Part shown: positions 9,551-20,864 of the stretch, piece by piece
Layout of the letters: each line of letters starts with the position of its first letter
Position numbering within the stretch: the first letter of the stretch is position 1
Source of the DNA: Pyrenochaeta sp. MPI-SDFR-AT-0127
Taxonomy: Eukaryota; Ascomycota; Dothideomycetes; Pleosporales; Cucurbitariaceae
Length of the DNA stretch: 64,000 nucleotides
NCBI GenBank assembly: GCA_020747015.1
Contig: JAGTJM010000011.1
Span: 372,001-436,000 of the forward strand
Direction of reading: 5' to 3'
Program-made: the position numbers and the translations under genes
The notes under the pieces: model-generated
Database searches by the model: none
Told to the model about the DNA's origin: nothing
What the model saw: only the letters and a program-made list of their open reading frames with translations

Positions 9551-12500
9551 GATCACAGATTGGGTGTGCACACGCACTAAAACGGCAGACAAGAGTTGCT
9601 CAGAGGTGGTCTAGCAGCAAGTGCAGGTGAATGTCTCGAGCATGGCACGCACACTGTAGCAGCACAACTTGGGGAAACAGAGAAGGGGACCCTTTGGGTG
9701 GACGGCGCTTGCGAGGTTTTGTAGAGACTGCGTGAGGGCCGTTAACGGTGGGGGCTTGGGGGTTGATAATATCACCATCGGGTTTCCTGCAGAGACAGCA
9801 CACTTGCTGGCGTAACCATCCAGTGAGGACGCGCGAGTCCAAGACAGACACCGCTCTTCCACCAATACGACATCTGGAGCGTTCCCGCCCGCATGCTAGT
9901 TCGAGGATAGCCAGCGCTTAGACGACAGCGTTGAGAGTGCATGAGGGCGCCCCCATTCGCTGCTCTGCAGATTGGCCAACGAGCTAAATGCACTCTATCC
10001 GGCGCTTGAATTGCCATTAATATCTCGCATTGCTAGCTAAAGACAAGCTAGACTGGGGTCGTCGAGGAGGGTCCGTCTTAGCTCAGGCTTTTCGCTTCGG
10101 CACGACGGCAGCGACCCACACAGGCGACGGCACAGTCCAAAGCGTGCCCTTTCGCTTTGGAGGCATCCAGAGGCGATCATCGTGTGTCGCCGCTCGACGA
10201 CACGTGCAGCGAAGATCAGAGTTGTGGCCACGGCGTGCGCGCCTGCTGTTGGCCGCCCTGCTGGCTGCGCAGCCCCCCCGCAGTACGTATATCTCGCGAG
10301 TCCAGGATCTCAACCACCCGTTTACGTTAACAAGACCGATCGGTCCGTCAAGTGACTCGAACCTGGGGCCCCAATCAGCGTGTGCTGCTGTTTGTGGATG
10401 GCTGGGCCTGGAGCGTTGTGAGAGGCTGGACGGTGTTTCCCATGCCGGTACGCTAGGGACCATGCGCTCGCTCCGGCCTACAGCCTCATCAAGCCATGCA
10501 TGCACACATGCGAATATTGGAAACACCTTGTCACATGGATACGGCTGGGATGATGTGCTCTGTCGACGGCTGCGTGCAGGCCTGCACGCCACAGACGCCC
10601 GCACCGAGTCTCGAAGCCGCTGTCGTCATTGCCCTAATAACCACTCCTTCCCTCTCCAAGTAACCCACTTGAGCCGGCCTCCCAAAAACACTCTTCGTTG
10701 TCGTACAACTTGGGCGCTGTCGGTACCCGACAGCGGAGCCAGGTTTGACTCATCCCACGAGCTCTCCCGCCCTAGCTTGACTCCAGTGTCCACGTCTCGG
10801 CCGCGACCGCAGACCGCTTTTCCCGCCGTTACCATCGCCAGCCGTCCTCTGGTACGCTTGTGATAGCTTGCAATGGCACCCTCGTCAACATGGCAACCAA
10901 CAGTGTCGCAGAAGACGACCACACTACCAGCCCGTGACTAGATGTTCCTGCGGCCCGCCCATTTCTTCTGTCCCTCGTGCTCCGCTACCATGACAAGACC
11001 TGTTGCACCGTGGTTTAGTAAGGCGAATCAGCTTGCAAAGACGGCCTACAACCACCAGACTACCAGACCGCAGCCCAAGCAGGCATCATCCCGAAGCCCA
11101 CTTCGACAAAGTCGTGCCAAGTGGTCTGGTATCCACTTATTGTGCTACCCTGAATGCTGCAATTTTCGCAAACACCATGTCGACGCGGACGGCTGCATGG
11201 AAGAGTCGAAATCCGCAAGTGTGCGTCAAGCTACGAAAAGCTCTGCCAATGGAGCACAGGGTCCGCTCTGATGCTCCTTTTTCTTCTTCTTTGCTGGTCT
11301 TAAATTGCACCCGAGATACGAGCTGATTTCTCGTTGGGAGCTGTCCAGAGGCTGTCATTCTTAGAATCGTATTATAATATTGCTCATCCATCACACTTGA
11401 AGGCCCAACAAGGGCCACGCGTGGGAGGGAAACCCTCCCGAGGACCAGGGAAACATATTGCGGCTTATTGCGGGTACATGGTCCCTCCAGCATGAATTCA
11501 CGCCATCAGGTGAGCAATCCCCAGCCGAGGAGAACCCGTCACTCGAGGCCATTCGTGGACTACCAAGTATTGGTTGTAATAGTCGGTATCCAATGATATG
11601 CCGCAATAGACGTATCACGTCCGAAAAGGACATGACTCCATCCGTGCAGGAGCCCCGATCGACACTCACCTAATTATGGGCATTTAGCTGCCTTTGAAAT
11701 GCTAATTAACGGACTATACATAGCATGCCCACTGCACAAAGTCAACCGAGATGCCCCTGTGAGATGGCTTGCCCCGCAAATGTACGCTAGGTTGATTGAT
11801 GCTGTCATTGGATGCACAAGGGCACTAATCAAAGCTTGTCATGCAAAATCCAACTCCATCGATATGCACATGCACCACTCAGCGTGCTCTCCCACGCGGT
11901 GGCAGCCCATCACGCCTTCGCTCCATCGCTTCTGCATGTCGTGCCATGCCAGTCCGCCCCATCACACCAAAGCTATCTCCCGCGTAGCTCGGAAAAACCT
12001 CGTCAACCGACCTGCCGTCTTTGGTCGACCATGCGATGCGTTTTGGTCCGTCTGGTTTAGCTTGTTGGCATAGTTCCGCGGTGGAAATGATCACGACAGA
12101 TGAGAACGCGAATTGGACGGCTCGAGTTTGCGTGACCCCTCACCAGCGCCCGAACGTTCTGGGCTAACGTGGCACAAGCGAATAGATTCGAGAAACAGCC
12201 GCATAGTGCGGTACCACGAGTCACTGTGCATCCCTCGGTGTCGACACCAAAGCAAGGCCCGACACGATGCTGTTGAGGCTCCGGGTATCTGGATACCCAA
12301 ATGCGACTCCTTCATTTACGCACTTGGCATATTGCAGTCGATGATCTACAAATTTGGCTAAGGCCACCAGTAACGTTCGGGACGGCCAGTTATCGCAGCC
12401 GCTGCAAGTGTTTCCTAGGCTGTTCTCGGATGCAGCATCATGCTGCCCCGCGAGGAGGTTGGGCAAGGGGAGACCAAGGCATAGTGGCCCCAGTACAAAG

Positions 12501-13120
12501 CTCACAAAGTCTACGTGGTCAGCCGTGTCTAGTACCAAAGGGGTCAATTAACGTGCTAAAGTTGTTGCGGGGACCTTTGGAGCCGATCGATAGCCGTCGT
12601 AATATGCAGCTCGTCCGGGCCAGGTCTGCAGTTGGCCTTAGCGCGGCGGGTAAGTGAGTCCCCAAAATAGGTGCAATGTAGAAATGACCCCAAATGATGC
12701 TGTCAGGCTGCAGGGTAAGACTAGTCTGGCCAATTACTGGACAAGGCCCACGTCCACCATGGCGTTCGCATTTCCATCCTGTTGGACGGCTTGCGGGCTT
12801 GATAGTATCGCGTCCAAGAATAGATCGAGCAATATTTGCCAACATTGACCCGTTTGTGGTAGATATAAGGTACATAGCTCTCACTGACACCTCTCCACGC
12901 ACCCAGGTAGACCGCATAATTTGGTTCCGCTCCTTCCTTCCTTCCCATCAAGCCCGCTGGTCGAGCTTTGAATGCCCATCTTTAATTACGAGCAGCCCGG
13001 TCGAGCCCTGCCATCCTGTCCCTTGAAAGTCGTCCCGTCGCGCGTTAGTCGTTTTTGCCGCATTGTTTTTTGGCTTTTCATCATATACCACAGCACTGGG
13101 CCCTAGTACATCAACTCTCC
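9551..13120. other. Long gene-poor region between divergent regulatory and polarity genes
   Basis: About 3.6 kb shared as upstream sequence by the SAM-PH gene (minus) and the Zn2Cys6 gene (plus). A 277-codon plus-strand frame (10030-10863) and a 173-codon minus-strand frame (10083-10604) overlap here. Both are Arg/Ser/Cys-rich, show no domain and look like GC-driven chance openings. Long leaders or non-coding transcripts are possible but cannot be shown. No tRNA or transposon was recognised. Confidence 0.45.
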
Positions 13121-15182
13121 ATGTCCTCCTCTTCCCAACCCACATCTTGTACCAAACAATCCGCAACCATGGTAGGAACAACAAATGCCGCCAATGCTGC
13201 AAAGCAAGCTGCCGCAAAGATGCATCGTCGCTCACGGACAGGTAAGACTTGCTCTCTTTTATGCTATGCAGGGATCCCGCGCTTGGACAGTTTTAGCTAA
13301 TGAGAGCTCCGTAGGGTGCTTCACATGCCGCCTGCGACGAAAGAAGTGTGATGAGGGAAAGTCTTCCTGCCGCGCCTGCAAACACCTTGGACTCAAGTGC
13401 GAGTACAAGCGGCCAATGTGGTGGAGCAACAACGAGCAAAGACGCAATCAAAAGGAAGTCATCAAGAACATCATCAAGCGCACCAAGCTCAACGAGAAGA
13501 CCGCACAGGGCGTCGCCATGGGCACAAACACCCCACCAAGCCTCTGCCACTCCATGCAAACTGCCGATACCTTCTCAGATGGAATCGCTTGCACTCGTGC
13601 CCCCTCTGTTGACTCGCAAAACTCACTGGACTACCATTTCAACCCAGTGTCCACACCCGATTTCTACAATTCGTCCATGCCGCCACCAATGTTTGCCCCA
13701 TCCTTTACCCATCCCGGCCACTTCGCGCCCTACGAGATTGATATCAAGACCGAGAGCCAGATGTTCATCAATGACATCCCAACTCGACGCGATTCGACCA
13801 TTTCTACCTTCAGCCATTATCAAACACCACCTGCTGTTGGCCACATCTACCCAACAGATAACTGGATTCAACAAGACTACTTTGAGAGTCGCCGAGAATC
13901 TTTCACCGAGGAACCACTCGAATTTCCTATCTTTGATTACACCACCCACGGCGCATTCAGCCCTTCTCACCAGCCAACAATTCAGGTCGATGAATGCGAC
14001 CAGCACCTTCTCAGCCATTTCCTCGAGAATGTCATGCCTTCTGTCTATCCTGTCTTGGAGACCAACCAGCCCGGCGCAGCACGCGCAGAGGTTATCATCC
14101 CAGCGCTTGAATCCAACAAGGCGTACCTGCACTGCTGCATGAGCGTGTCTGCGCTGCACATGAAGACCACCCAGGGACTACAAGGAGAGCAGATTGATCA
14201 GGACATTTACCGAAACCGCTATGCGACCGTTCAACAACTCACACAGTCACTCTTTGGTGACAGCGACCATGCCCAAACTCTTGAAGCAACTCTCGGCATG
14301 ATCTTTTTCCCCTGCTCCGTCGGACGATTCGACGACGGCCTCGTCGATATTCCATGGCACCAGCATTTCCAGGCAGTCCAGAGCCTTGTCCACAAGCTTG
14401 ATCTCCCTGCGCAAATGCTCGCAATGAACGGACAGGCTAACTCGCAGCCACCATTCAACATGACGCTCGCTTCCTGGATCGATATCCTTGGTGCCACGAT
14501 GTTGGGCAAGACCCCATCGTTTGCAGACACTTATCGCGAGAAGCTAATCGCTGACGCATCGTCTGGCCTCGCAGAGCTCATGGGCTGCGAAGATCGCATC
14601 ATGTACTTGATCTCTGAGATTGCTTGCCTCGAGGCTCTTAAGAATGAGAATATGGACATCGTGCAGCTCTGCGCGCATATTAAGCTTCTCGGTGAGCAAA
14701 TCAGTTTGACGGAGCCACCACAGGGATCGCTCAACAGTGCATTCACTTCGACCGGAGAGATCCTACCAAGACAGTTGCGCAGGAACATGACTGCTGTGTA
14801 CCGCTTGGCCGCCCGCATCTACCTCTGCAGCCTGGTACCAGACTTTGATCGCACCTCACCTTCGTTCGTCAACCTCGTCAGCGCTCTGTGCAAGGCTATG
14901 GAGTATATTCCCGCGGGCACTGATGGCTTTGACCGCTCTCTTGTATGGCCACTCTTGGTTGCTGGATCTATCTCTCTACAGAACTCTGGTTTCCGCAAGA
15001 TGTTCGCCGAGCGCGCCAGCATGCTGGGCGATGCCGCGAACTTCGGCTCCTTTGGAAGAGTCAAGGAGCTTTTGAATGAAGTATGGCTGGTCAACGACGC
15101 CAACCTCGCGAAGGGCAACACTCAGAGTGTCCACTGGCGGGACATGATGCGACAGAAAGGCTGGGACTTCTTGCTCATCTAG
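13121..15182 (+). CDS. Zn2Cys6 transcription factor, acr-2-like family
   Basis: Exon 1 is 13121-13241 and exon 2 is 13315-15182; the 73-nt intron falls just before the zinc cluster, giving RSRTG|CFTCRLRRKKC. With the ATG at 13121 the protein has about 662 residues; a second in-frame ATG at 13169 would give 646. The cluster is complete, C-x2-C-x6-C-x6-C-x2-C-x6-C at residues 42-69, followed by EYKRPMWW. This motif and its flanks resemble the acriflavine-sensitivity regulator ACR-2 of Neurospora and its many relatives. A Ser/Pro-rich linker and a helical C-terminal fungal regulatory domain follow (SALHMKTTQGLQGE ... LFGDSD ... LATLGMIFF-like). It should be a nuclear DNA-binding protein; target genes are unknown. 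The large frame at 13348-14142 is a shadow. Confidence 0.9.
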
Positions 15183-16045
15183 AAGACTCGGCCCTTCTGC
15201 TGGAGAGCATCCTGGTCTGATTGTGCGACTTCGCGATTACATTCCTTTTCCGTCCAACACGGCCTGCGCCATGTGCGCAAAAGCACTTGCTTATTTCTTT
15301 GCATATATTATCGTTACAACGCATTATACCCACCTTGTAATTTCGACGGCATAGCCTCATTGGGAGGCCAGCAGCGTCCATACGGCGCAGCGGCATCGAC
15401 TGGTTGGCATTGGAAGGAACTTTACGGCTGATGATATTACGGCTGACTTGGTGTCTTGTTTCCCCTGGCAGGCACTTGGGATTTGGGAAAGGGGCACGCA
15501 TTGCATGGGAAGCTAGTGCAGCACCCAGGCTTTGCATGTACAGTAATTGGCTACGGGGCTCAGCGTGAGCTCCATACATATAGAAGAATCGAAGGTGAAA
15601 CGGGCGTATCGCTCGTTACCATACAACGCCTCTTTCATGCATATTGTAACTGTGATTGGCTACAGGCTGGAGCTGCCACGACTGTGCAAGTGGCGCGAGA
15701 GGCCGCTCGCTCCCGTGCTGGAGGGGACTTGTCGTTCTAATTTTAGCGAACAATGTCGGGCGGATTGCGAAGCAACAAGCCGACGCAGAGAGCAGCATCT
15801 TGCGTGAACAAACGATCTTCAGATTGCTATTCGAAGTCGAAAGAAGGTTTTCGCTGGCCGTGCCTGGGCCCCCACTGTATCTGTCGCAGCATCTGACGCC
15901 GTCGAACACGGGCCGCGCATACGACTGTCATTTTGCCGTCGCTCTTATTAACGTAGCACCTAGACTCGTGTTTCGCCCCCACCCATTTGTAGAGACGTAC
16001 CGCCTTGTCCGTATTGCGTCCTCGATTCTTGCAATCCACTTCCCA
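15183..16045. other. Intergenic between Zn2Cys6 gene and unknown gene
   Basis: The frame of the downstream gene is open back to 15656, but the translated 130 residues are not protein-like (Arg/Cys/Ser mixture), so I treat this as leader and promoter. Nothing else was recognised. Confidence 0.45.
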
Positions 16046-17224
16046 ATGGCGTCCCCGGCCACAGTACCCTTCACATCTGTAGACACAACGACGAGGTTAC
16101 CGGCAAAGGATGAAGTCGAATCGCCAAGTATCTCGAGCACGAATGCGCTTGCCCGCTATGAATACGAGGCCGGCCATGCCAATGCCACAGGCGGCACCAA
16201 GATCCTCATGGTAGAATGGGAGGACGACGACACAACACGGGGGGTAAGGGGAGACTGGCACATCTCATGGGATGGTAGTACGCGGGTGTTGCCAGCCAAC
16301 GACCAGCCTGCCAACGATGTGAACCGCATGTACTTCCTGCTGCCTCCTGGCGTCGCCGTACCCACCAGCGTCACACTCACACTGAGGCCCCAGGAAGCTG
16401 GCAAAGCGTCCGTTGTATGGCACACAAACCCTCTTCCAGCGCTATTTCCCCCAGAATTAGGAGCATCGGCAAGGGCTGCGGGTAAGAAAGGCGTCTTGCA
16501 TACAATATGGGCAAAGAAGCGGTTGCAAGTGCTACAGAAAGAGATTGAGGCAGAATCCCGGAACAACGTGGAAGGCATTGGCCTTCTCATGGTCGTTCAA
16601 GAAAAGGAATGGATCGAGCAGACGTTTGGCGTGAATGCTAAGCCGGTTGGCCTGAGCATCTCGCTCACAGAGCCAACAGTTGCACCGCTTTCAAAAGGTC
16701 CCGCCAGCCCCCGCTCACCAGGTGGCGGGCGACTGATGGACAAGCTGGCCGGTCTGCGACTCGGAACCAGCGAGAAAGACCTCACACCTGGCGGCGGGAA
16801 TGTGCCCTTCTCAAATCCTCTCTCGCCAGAATCCTCAGATATTGCCATATCCTCTTTTGCCGTCTTTAAAGGCGCAAACCCTTCTGCACTCGCTGCGAAA
16901 CCCCCACAACAACCACAGTCCCAGTTCCAGCCACCACAACTCAACGCACCGCGGAAGTTTGCTACGCAGGCTCCGCCCCCATCTATCGTTGCTCAACAAC
17001 AGTCCGGTACGGGCATGATGGGCTCACTTAACGCATTGTCAGGCCCGGCCCCCGTTTTTCAGTCTCGAGGACCAACATTACCTGTAGATGAGGAAGAGGA
17101 AGATAAGGATGACGGGTTGTTTGCACTGCCCATCAGTCCACGGAGTCCAGAGGTGGGCAAGAGTCCATTCTCATTTGCAGGTAGTGAAACGACTAAGTAT
17201 CTAAAGGAGGAGAGCACGGCTTGA
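16046..17224 (+). CDS. Conserved-looking protein of unknown function, disordered C-terminus
   Basis: An intronless frame of 392 residues from the ATG at 16046 (MASPATVPFTSVDTTTRLPAK). The first half looks folded: ARYEYEAGHANATGGTKILM, VEWEDDD, GDWHISWDGSTRVLPA, YFLLPPGVAVPTSVTLTL, then HTIWAKKRLQVLQKEIEAE and a GIGLLMVVQEKEWIEQ strand. The second half is Pro/Ser/Gln-rich with acidic patches (DEEEEDKDDG) and is probably disordered. I do not recognise the family. The codon pattern and sharp change from the upstream noise support it as real. No signal peptide or membrane segment is visible. Confidence 0.75.
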   Translation: MASPATVPFTSVDTTTRLPAKDEVESPSISSTNALARYEYEAGHANATGGTKILMVEWEDDDTTRGVRGDWHISWDGSTRVLPANDQPANDVNRMYFLLPPGVAVPTSVTLTLRPQEAGKASVVWHTNPLPALFPPELGASARAAGKKGVLHTIWAKKRLQVLQKEIEAESRNNVEGIGLLMVVQEKEWIEQTFGVNAKPVGLSISLTEPTVAPLSKGPASPRSPGGGRLMDKLAGLRLGTSEKDLTPGGGNVPFSNPLSPESSDIAISSFAVFKGANPSALAAKPPQQPQSQFQPPQLNAPRKFATQAPPPSIVAQQQSGTGMMGSLNALSGPAPVFQSRGPTLPVDEEEEDKDDGLFALPISPRSPEVGKSPFSFAGSETTKYLKEESTA

Positions 17225-17713
17225 ATGTAGTCTTAAATGAATCATTGGCGTGTGTTGGAGTTTGACTTGGTTTCATATAAGTTTTGGTGGATGGCATCGT
17301 AGAGAGCAAGCATGTTTTGCTCTTTGGTTCTGAACGAATGATACCTAGGCGGCTCGCCGAGCGATAGAAAAAGCATCACTCTTACGACTATGATAGAACA
17401 TAGCCGTGTCCCAATGTTTTATCCATTATTATACATCTTCCTTTCAAACTTATAGTAGTGTTCAAGGCATGTATCAAGCCGTTGGCTAGCAGTCTCTTGT
17501 CTGTTGGGGCGGGAACGTGCATCACGTGTCGGGCGTTGCTAGCACTGGTTGCCCTACGCTGACGAAAGTGGATCTTCCCGACACGAGCTCCCGTTCGCAG
17601 CTTCCGCAATTGTACATCACGGCGCTCTCACCACCCTCAGCTATACTCGCCCCGTCACATTGACTCCATAACAACACACTTGCCTTCGACCCACTTGGTC
17701 ATCACACGACAAT
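17225..17713. other. Intergenic, promoter of PRP39 gene
   Basis: About 490 bases in tandem orientation. Only short random frames are present; the PRP39 promoter and the terminator of the upstream gene are expected here. Confidence 0.45.
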
Positions 17714-19747
17714 ATGTTGGGGACTGGGCGCGGCAGTATTGCCAACATTCACTACACCGGAGAAGAGGCTGCAGGGGAAATCAGGAAGCTCCTCGACACT
17801 GTAGTAAGTATCATCGCGCCCCCATTGTCAGCTCCTTCTAACTCGATTGCAGGCCGAGAATGAAGACGACTTCGAGAAATGGGAGGCGCTCGTCACTCGC
17901 GCTTCTGAGCTCGAGGGCGGTGTTACCCGAAACTCCAGCCCTTCGGCCATCGAGCTCGTGCGCAACGTTTACGACTGCTTTCTTACAAAGTTCCCCCTCT
18001 TCTTTGGATATTGGAAGAAATACGCCGATCTTGAGTTCTCCATTGGGGGGACCGAAACGGCCGAGATGGTGTATGAGCGTGGCGTCTCGTGCGTTACTCC
18101 TTCAGTAGACCTCTGGGCAAACTACTGTACCTTCAAGATGGACACGTCGCATGACAACGACATCATTCGAGAGTAAGTTTTGCCTTTCCTCCTCGATTCT
18201 GGGACTCAAATCTCGCACGTAGCCCGCGGTGAGCACTTAATACGTTCAGGTGTGATTCGAGTGTTGCTGGATACCATTCATTTCGCCTCTTCGTTTCCCC
18301 GCCACAGCCCTTGTGTCGCGAAGATTACAGCGCGTCGCTGAGAAGCCGGACATCAATCGCTTAATTCCCTACTGTCGGGTCAATGGGTTCTCTGCAAGCT
18401 CGATTCCTCCCCATCCTCCCGTACCCTTTCATGCCTGTCTAATCATACTAACATTATAGACTTTTCGAGCGCGGTGCTCACTTTGTCGGTCTTGACTTCC
18501 AGAGCCATCCGTTCTGGGATAAGTACATAGAGTTCGAAGAACGAATCCAGGAGCCAGCCAATGTCACGAGAATTTACAGCCGCGTCATGCACCTCCCTAT
18601 TTACCAATTCTCACGCTACTACGAGAAGTTTTCTGTTCTCCTCGGTTCGCGGCCAATCGAAGAACTAGCCGACCCCGACACCATTGAGACACTGAAGAAG
18701 GCGGCTCAGGCTGAGAATGAGGGGGGACCCGAGAAGCCACCACTCGAAATCGAGCGCCAGCTGCGAATGAGGGTTCATGAGCACTACTACGCTTCATACG
18801 CAAAGACTCAGCAGGACGTGACGGATCGCTGGAATTACGAACAGGCCATCAAAAGGGCTTACTTCCATGTTACAGAGCTCGAGGACGCGGAGCTTGACAA
18901 CTGGCGCAAGTATCTCGAATACGAGGAAAAGCAGGGCGACTTCGAGCGTACCACATTTCTGTATGAACGCTGTTTGGTCGCATGTGCCCTTTACGACGAA
19001 TTCTGGTTACGATATGCGCGCTGGATGTTTTCCCAAGGCAAAGAAGAGAACACGCGGATCATTTATATGAGGGCTAGCTGCATATTCGTCCCCATCTCCG
19101 CGCCCACGATTCGTCTCAATTGGGCTCGATTCGAAGAGAAACTAGGTCGGACATCAGTCGCTCGTGACATTTATCTGGCGATGCTCGAACAAGCACCGGA
19201 ACAAAAGGACACAATCATATCCTTGGCTGGCGTAGAGCGACGGCACGAAGGCAATGATGCTGCTGTCCGTTTGTTGGAGGAGTACATTGGACGCTCCAAC
19301 AGCCAGATTGGTGGTCTACTTGCCGCAGAGCAAGCACGAATTCTATGGCAATGCAAAGGAGCCGTCGATGAAGCTCGAGAAGTCTTCAAGAGCAAGCATG
19401 AGAGGTTTCTTGACTCACGAGACTTCTGGCTCAAATATCTCGAGTTTGAAGTCGCACAGCCAGCCACTGATCAGGCTGAGGCCCATACCCGGATTAAAGC
19501 GGTCCATGACTCGATGCGCACGAAAGGTCGCTTCTCAGCAGATGTGTCGAAAGAGCTTTCACACTACTATATGGCCTATCTTCTGGACCGGGGAGGCAAG
19601 GATGCTGCCGAGGAGTACATGCAGCTGGACAAAGACGTTAACGGGTATGTATCATCTGCTAAAAGCGATCCCTCCCAACCCCTTCCCCAGAAACGAAAAG
19701 GAAACGAAAAGCCTCACAACACAGCAAGTAAGCGTCAACGCAAATAG
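17714..19747 (+). CDS. prp39: Pre-mRNA-processing factor 39 (U1 snRNP, HAT repeats)
   Basis: Prp39 is a HAT-repeat component of U1 snRNP that helps commit pre-mRNA to splicing. Exon 1 is 17714-17803, exon 2 17853-18172 and exon 3 begins at 18460. HAT motifs are visible as FFGYWKKYADLEFSIGGTE, ETAEMVYERGV, HPFWDKYIEFEER, YEQAIKRAYFHVTELEDAEL, DNWRKYLEYEEKQGDFERT and others. The IIRE|LFERG join across intron 2 is family-typical, so the 287-nt length of that intron is real and unusual here. The 3' end is uncertain. Read straight, the frame stops at 19747 (about 565 residues). A good donor (GTATGT at 19645) could instead splice to 19691, or to an acceptor at 19944 preceded by a TTGCTAACAT branch and a pyrimidine tract. 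The latter gives DVNG|AKHVEDIAVAAP and a stop at 20020. Confidence 0.88.
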
Positions 19748-20864
19748 TTCGCGCTGGCATCACAAGGTTGCGAGAATACCTGCCGACTACTAGTCGTATG
19801 CCTTGACACTGCCCTTATCGCTCCGTTTTTTCACTAGCTTTGTTTATTAGTACTCTCCTGCACCTCCACGACCGCTAGCAAAAGTAATACACCACATTCT
19901 TAAGTTCCTCTTTGGGCTTGCTAACATATAGTCTTCTTTTATAGAGCGAAGCACGTCGAGGATATCGCTGTAGCTGCACCTATCGCACCTGCAAAACCTG
20001 GTCATCGGACTCGATACTAGGAGTACAACAATCAGCTGGTCAGTTTGTCACGGCATCCACCTTGGAACAGTAGTTAGCTGACACGATCCCGCAGATGAGG
20101 TTTGCCCCATCCTAAAACAAAGGCTATCTCGCCATATTTCACCTATCCCCACAAATGATGTTTGATCTGTTGCGAGCATTTCGTGACTCGGCACCGGGAA
20201 CACTCAGAGCATCGCTCAGCTTGTGACCCTCTCAGTTTGGATACTTGGATTATGTGTCCATTCTCCATCAGATCGACTCCCCCGCTTGCGCATCACGGTA
20301 TACCCCACCCCCAGTAATCTTACCAATAGGTAAAGCATTCCCAACCCCTGTTTCAACTGTAAAGTACTTTCCTTGGCCCCATGATGTGGCGCCGTGACAC
20401 GATTGCGAAATTGGACGCATGGTTCTTGTGTCTAGTGAAAGCGCTCCTCTGCTACGAAGATTCAGCTAGTCTGTGAAGGTGTATCGTACATGTAGAAAAG
20501 AATTCAATTGAACATACCCAATCAATGGCGTGCTTTCCACATTTACAATGAGTCGGTTTCTATGCGCACCAACACGCTGCCTGCTTGATCTATCTTGTCG
20601 GAGGAAACACTGCTCATCCATAAGCAATAACGAACGCCGATTAGCTCCACCATATACTTGCATGGACGGCTTTAGAGTCTTCCATAACCATTCATACGAA
20701 TATAAACTCATAATTTACGAGCAGGAGAGCGAAATCATTGAGACAGAACATCTGGATATGATTGCTGACGATAATTGTGTCACTTTCAATAGCAATGGAC
20801 TGTACTTCATCTTGGAGCGTAGTAGATTTGTATTATACCACGACTACGTGAACTGTTCATCGTA
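19748..20864. other. Convergent spacer between PRP39 and GGT genes; possible PRP39 last exon
   Basis: A possible terminal exon of PRP39 lies at 19945-20020 (see that gene). The plus-strand frame 20530-21135 is in part a shadow of the GGT gene. Nothing else was recognised. Confidence 0.4.

Noticed and set aside
10320..10400. tRNA-like TCGAACC motif near 10355
   Set aside because: The flanking bases do not form a T-stem, acceptor stem or anticodon arm.
10030..10863. 277-codon plus-strand frame
   Set aside because: Arg/Ser/Cys-rich with no domain or splice logic, and it overlaps an equally open minus-strand frame.
13348..14142. 264-codon frame inside the Zn2Cys6 gene
   Set aside because: Shadow of the real frame; Pro/Ser/Thr-biased because of C-rich codons.
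15656..16045. N-terminal extension of the unknown protein at 16046
   Set aside because: The frame is open but the translation is not protein-like; the first convincing residues follow the ATG at 16046.
18173..18459. Intron-hosted snoRNA in PRP39 intron 2
   Set aside because: No C box (RTGATGA) near the 5' side with a matching D box was seen.
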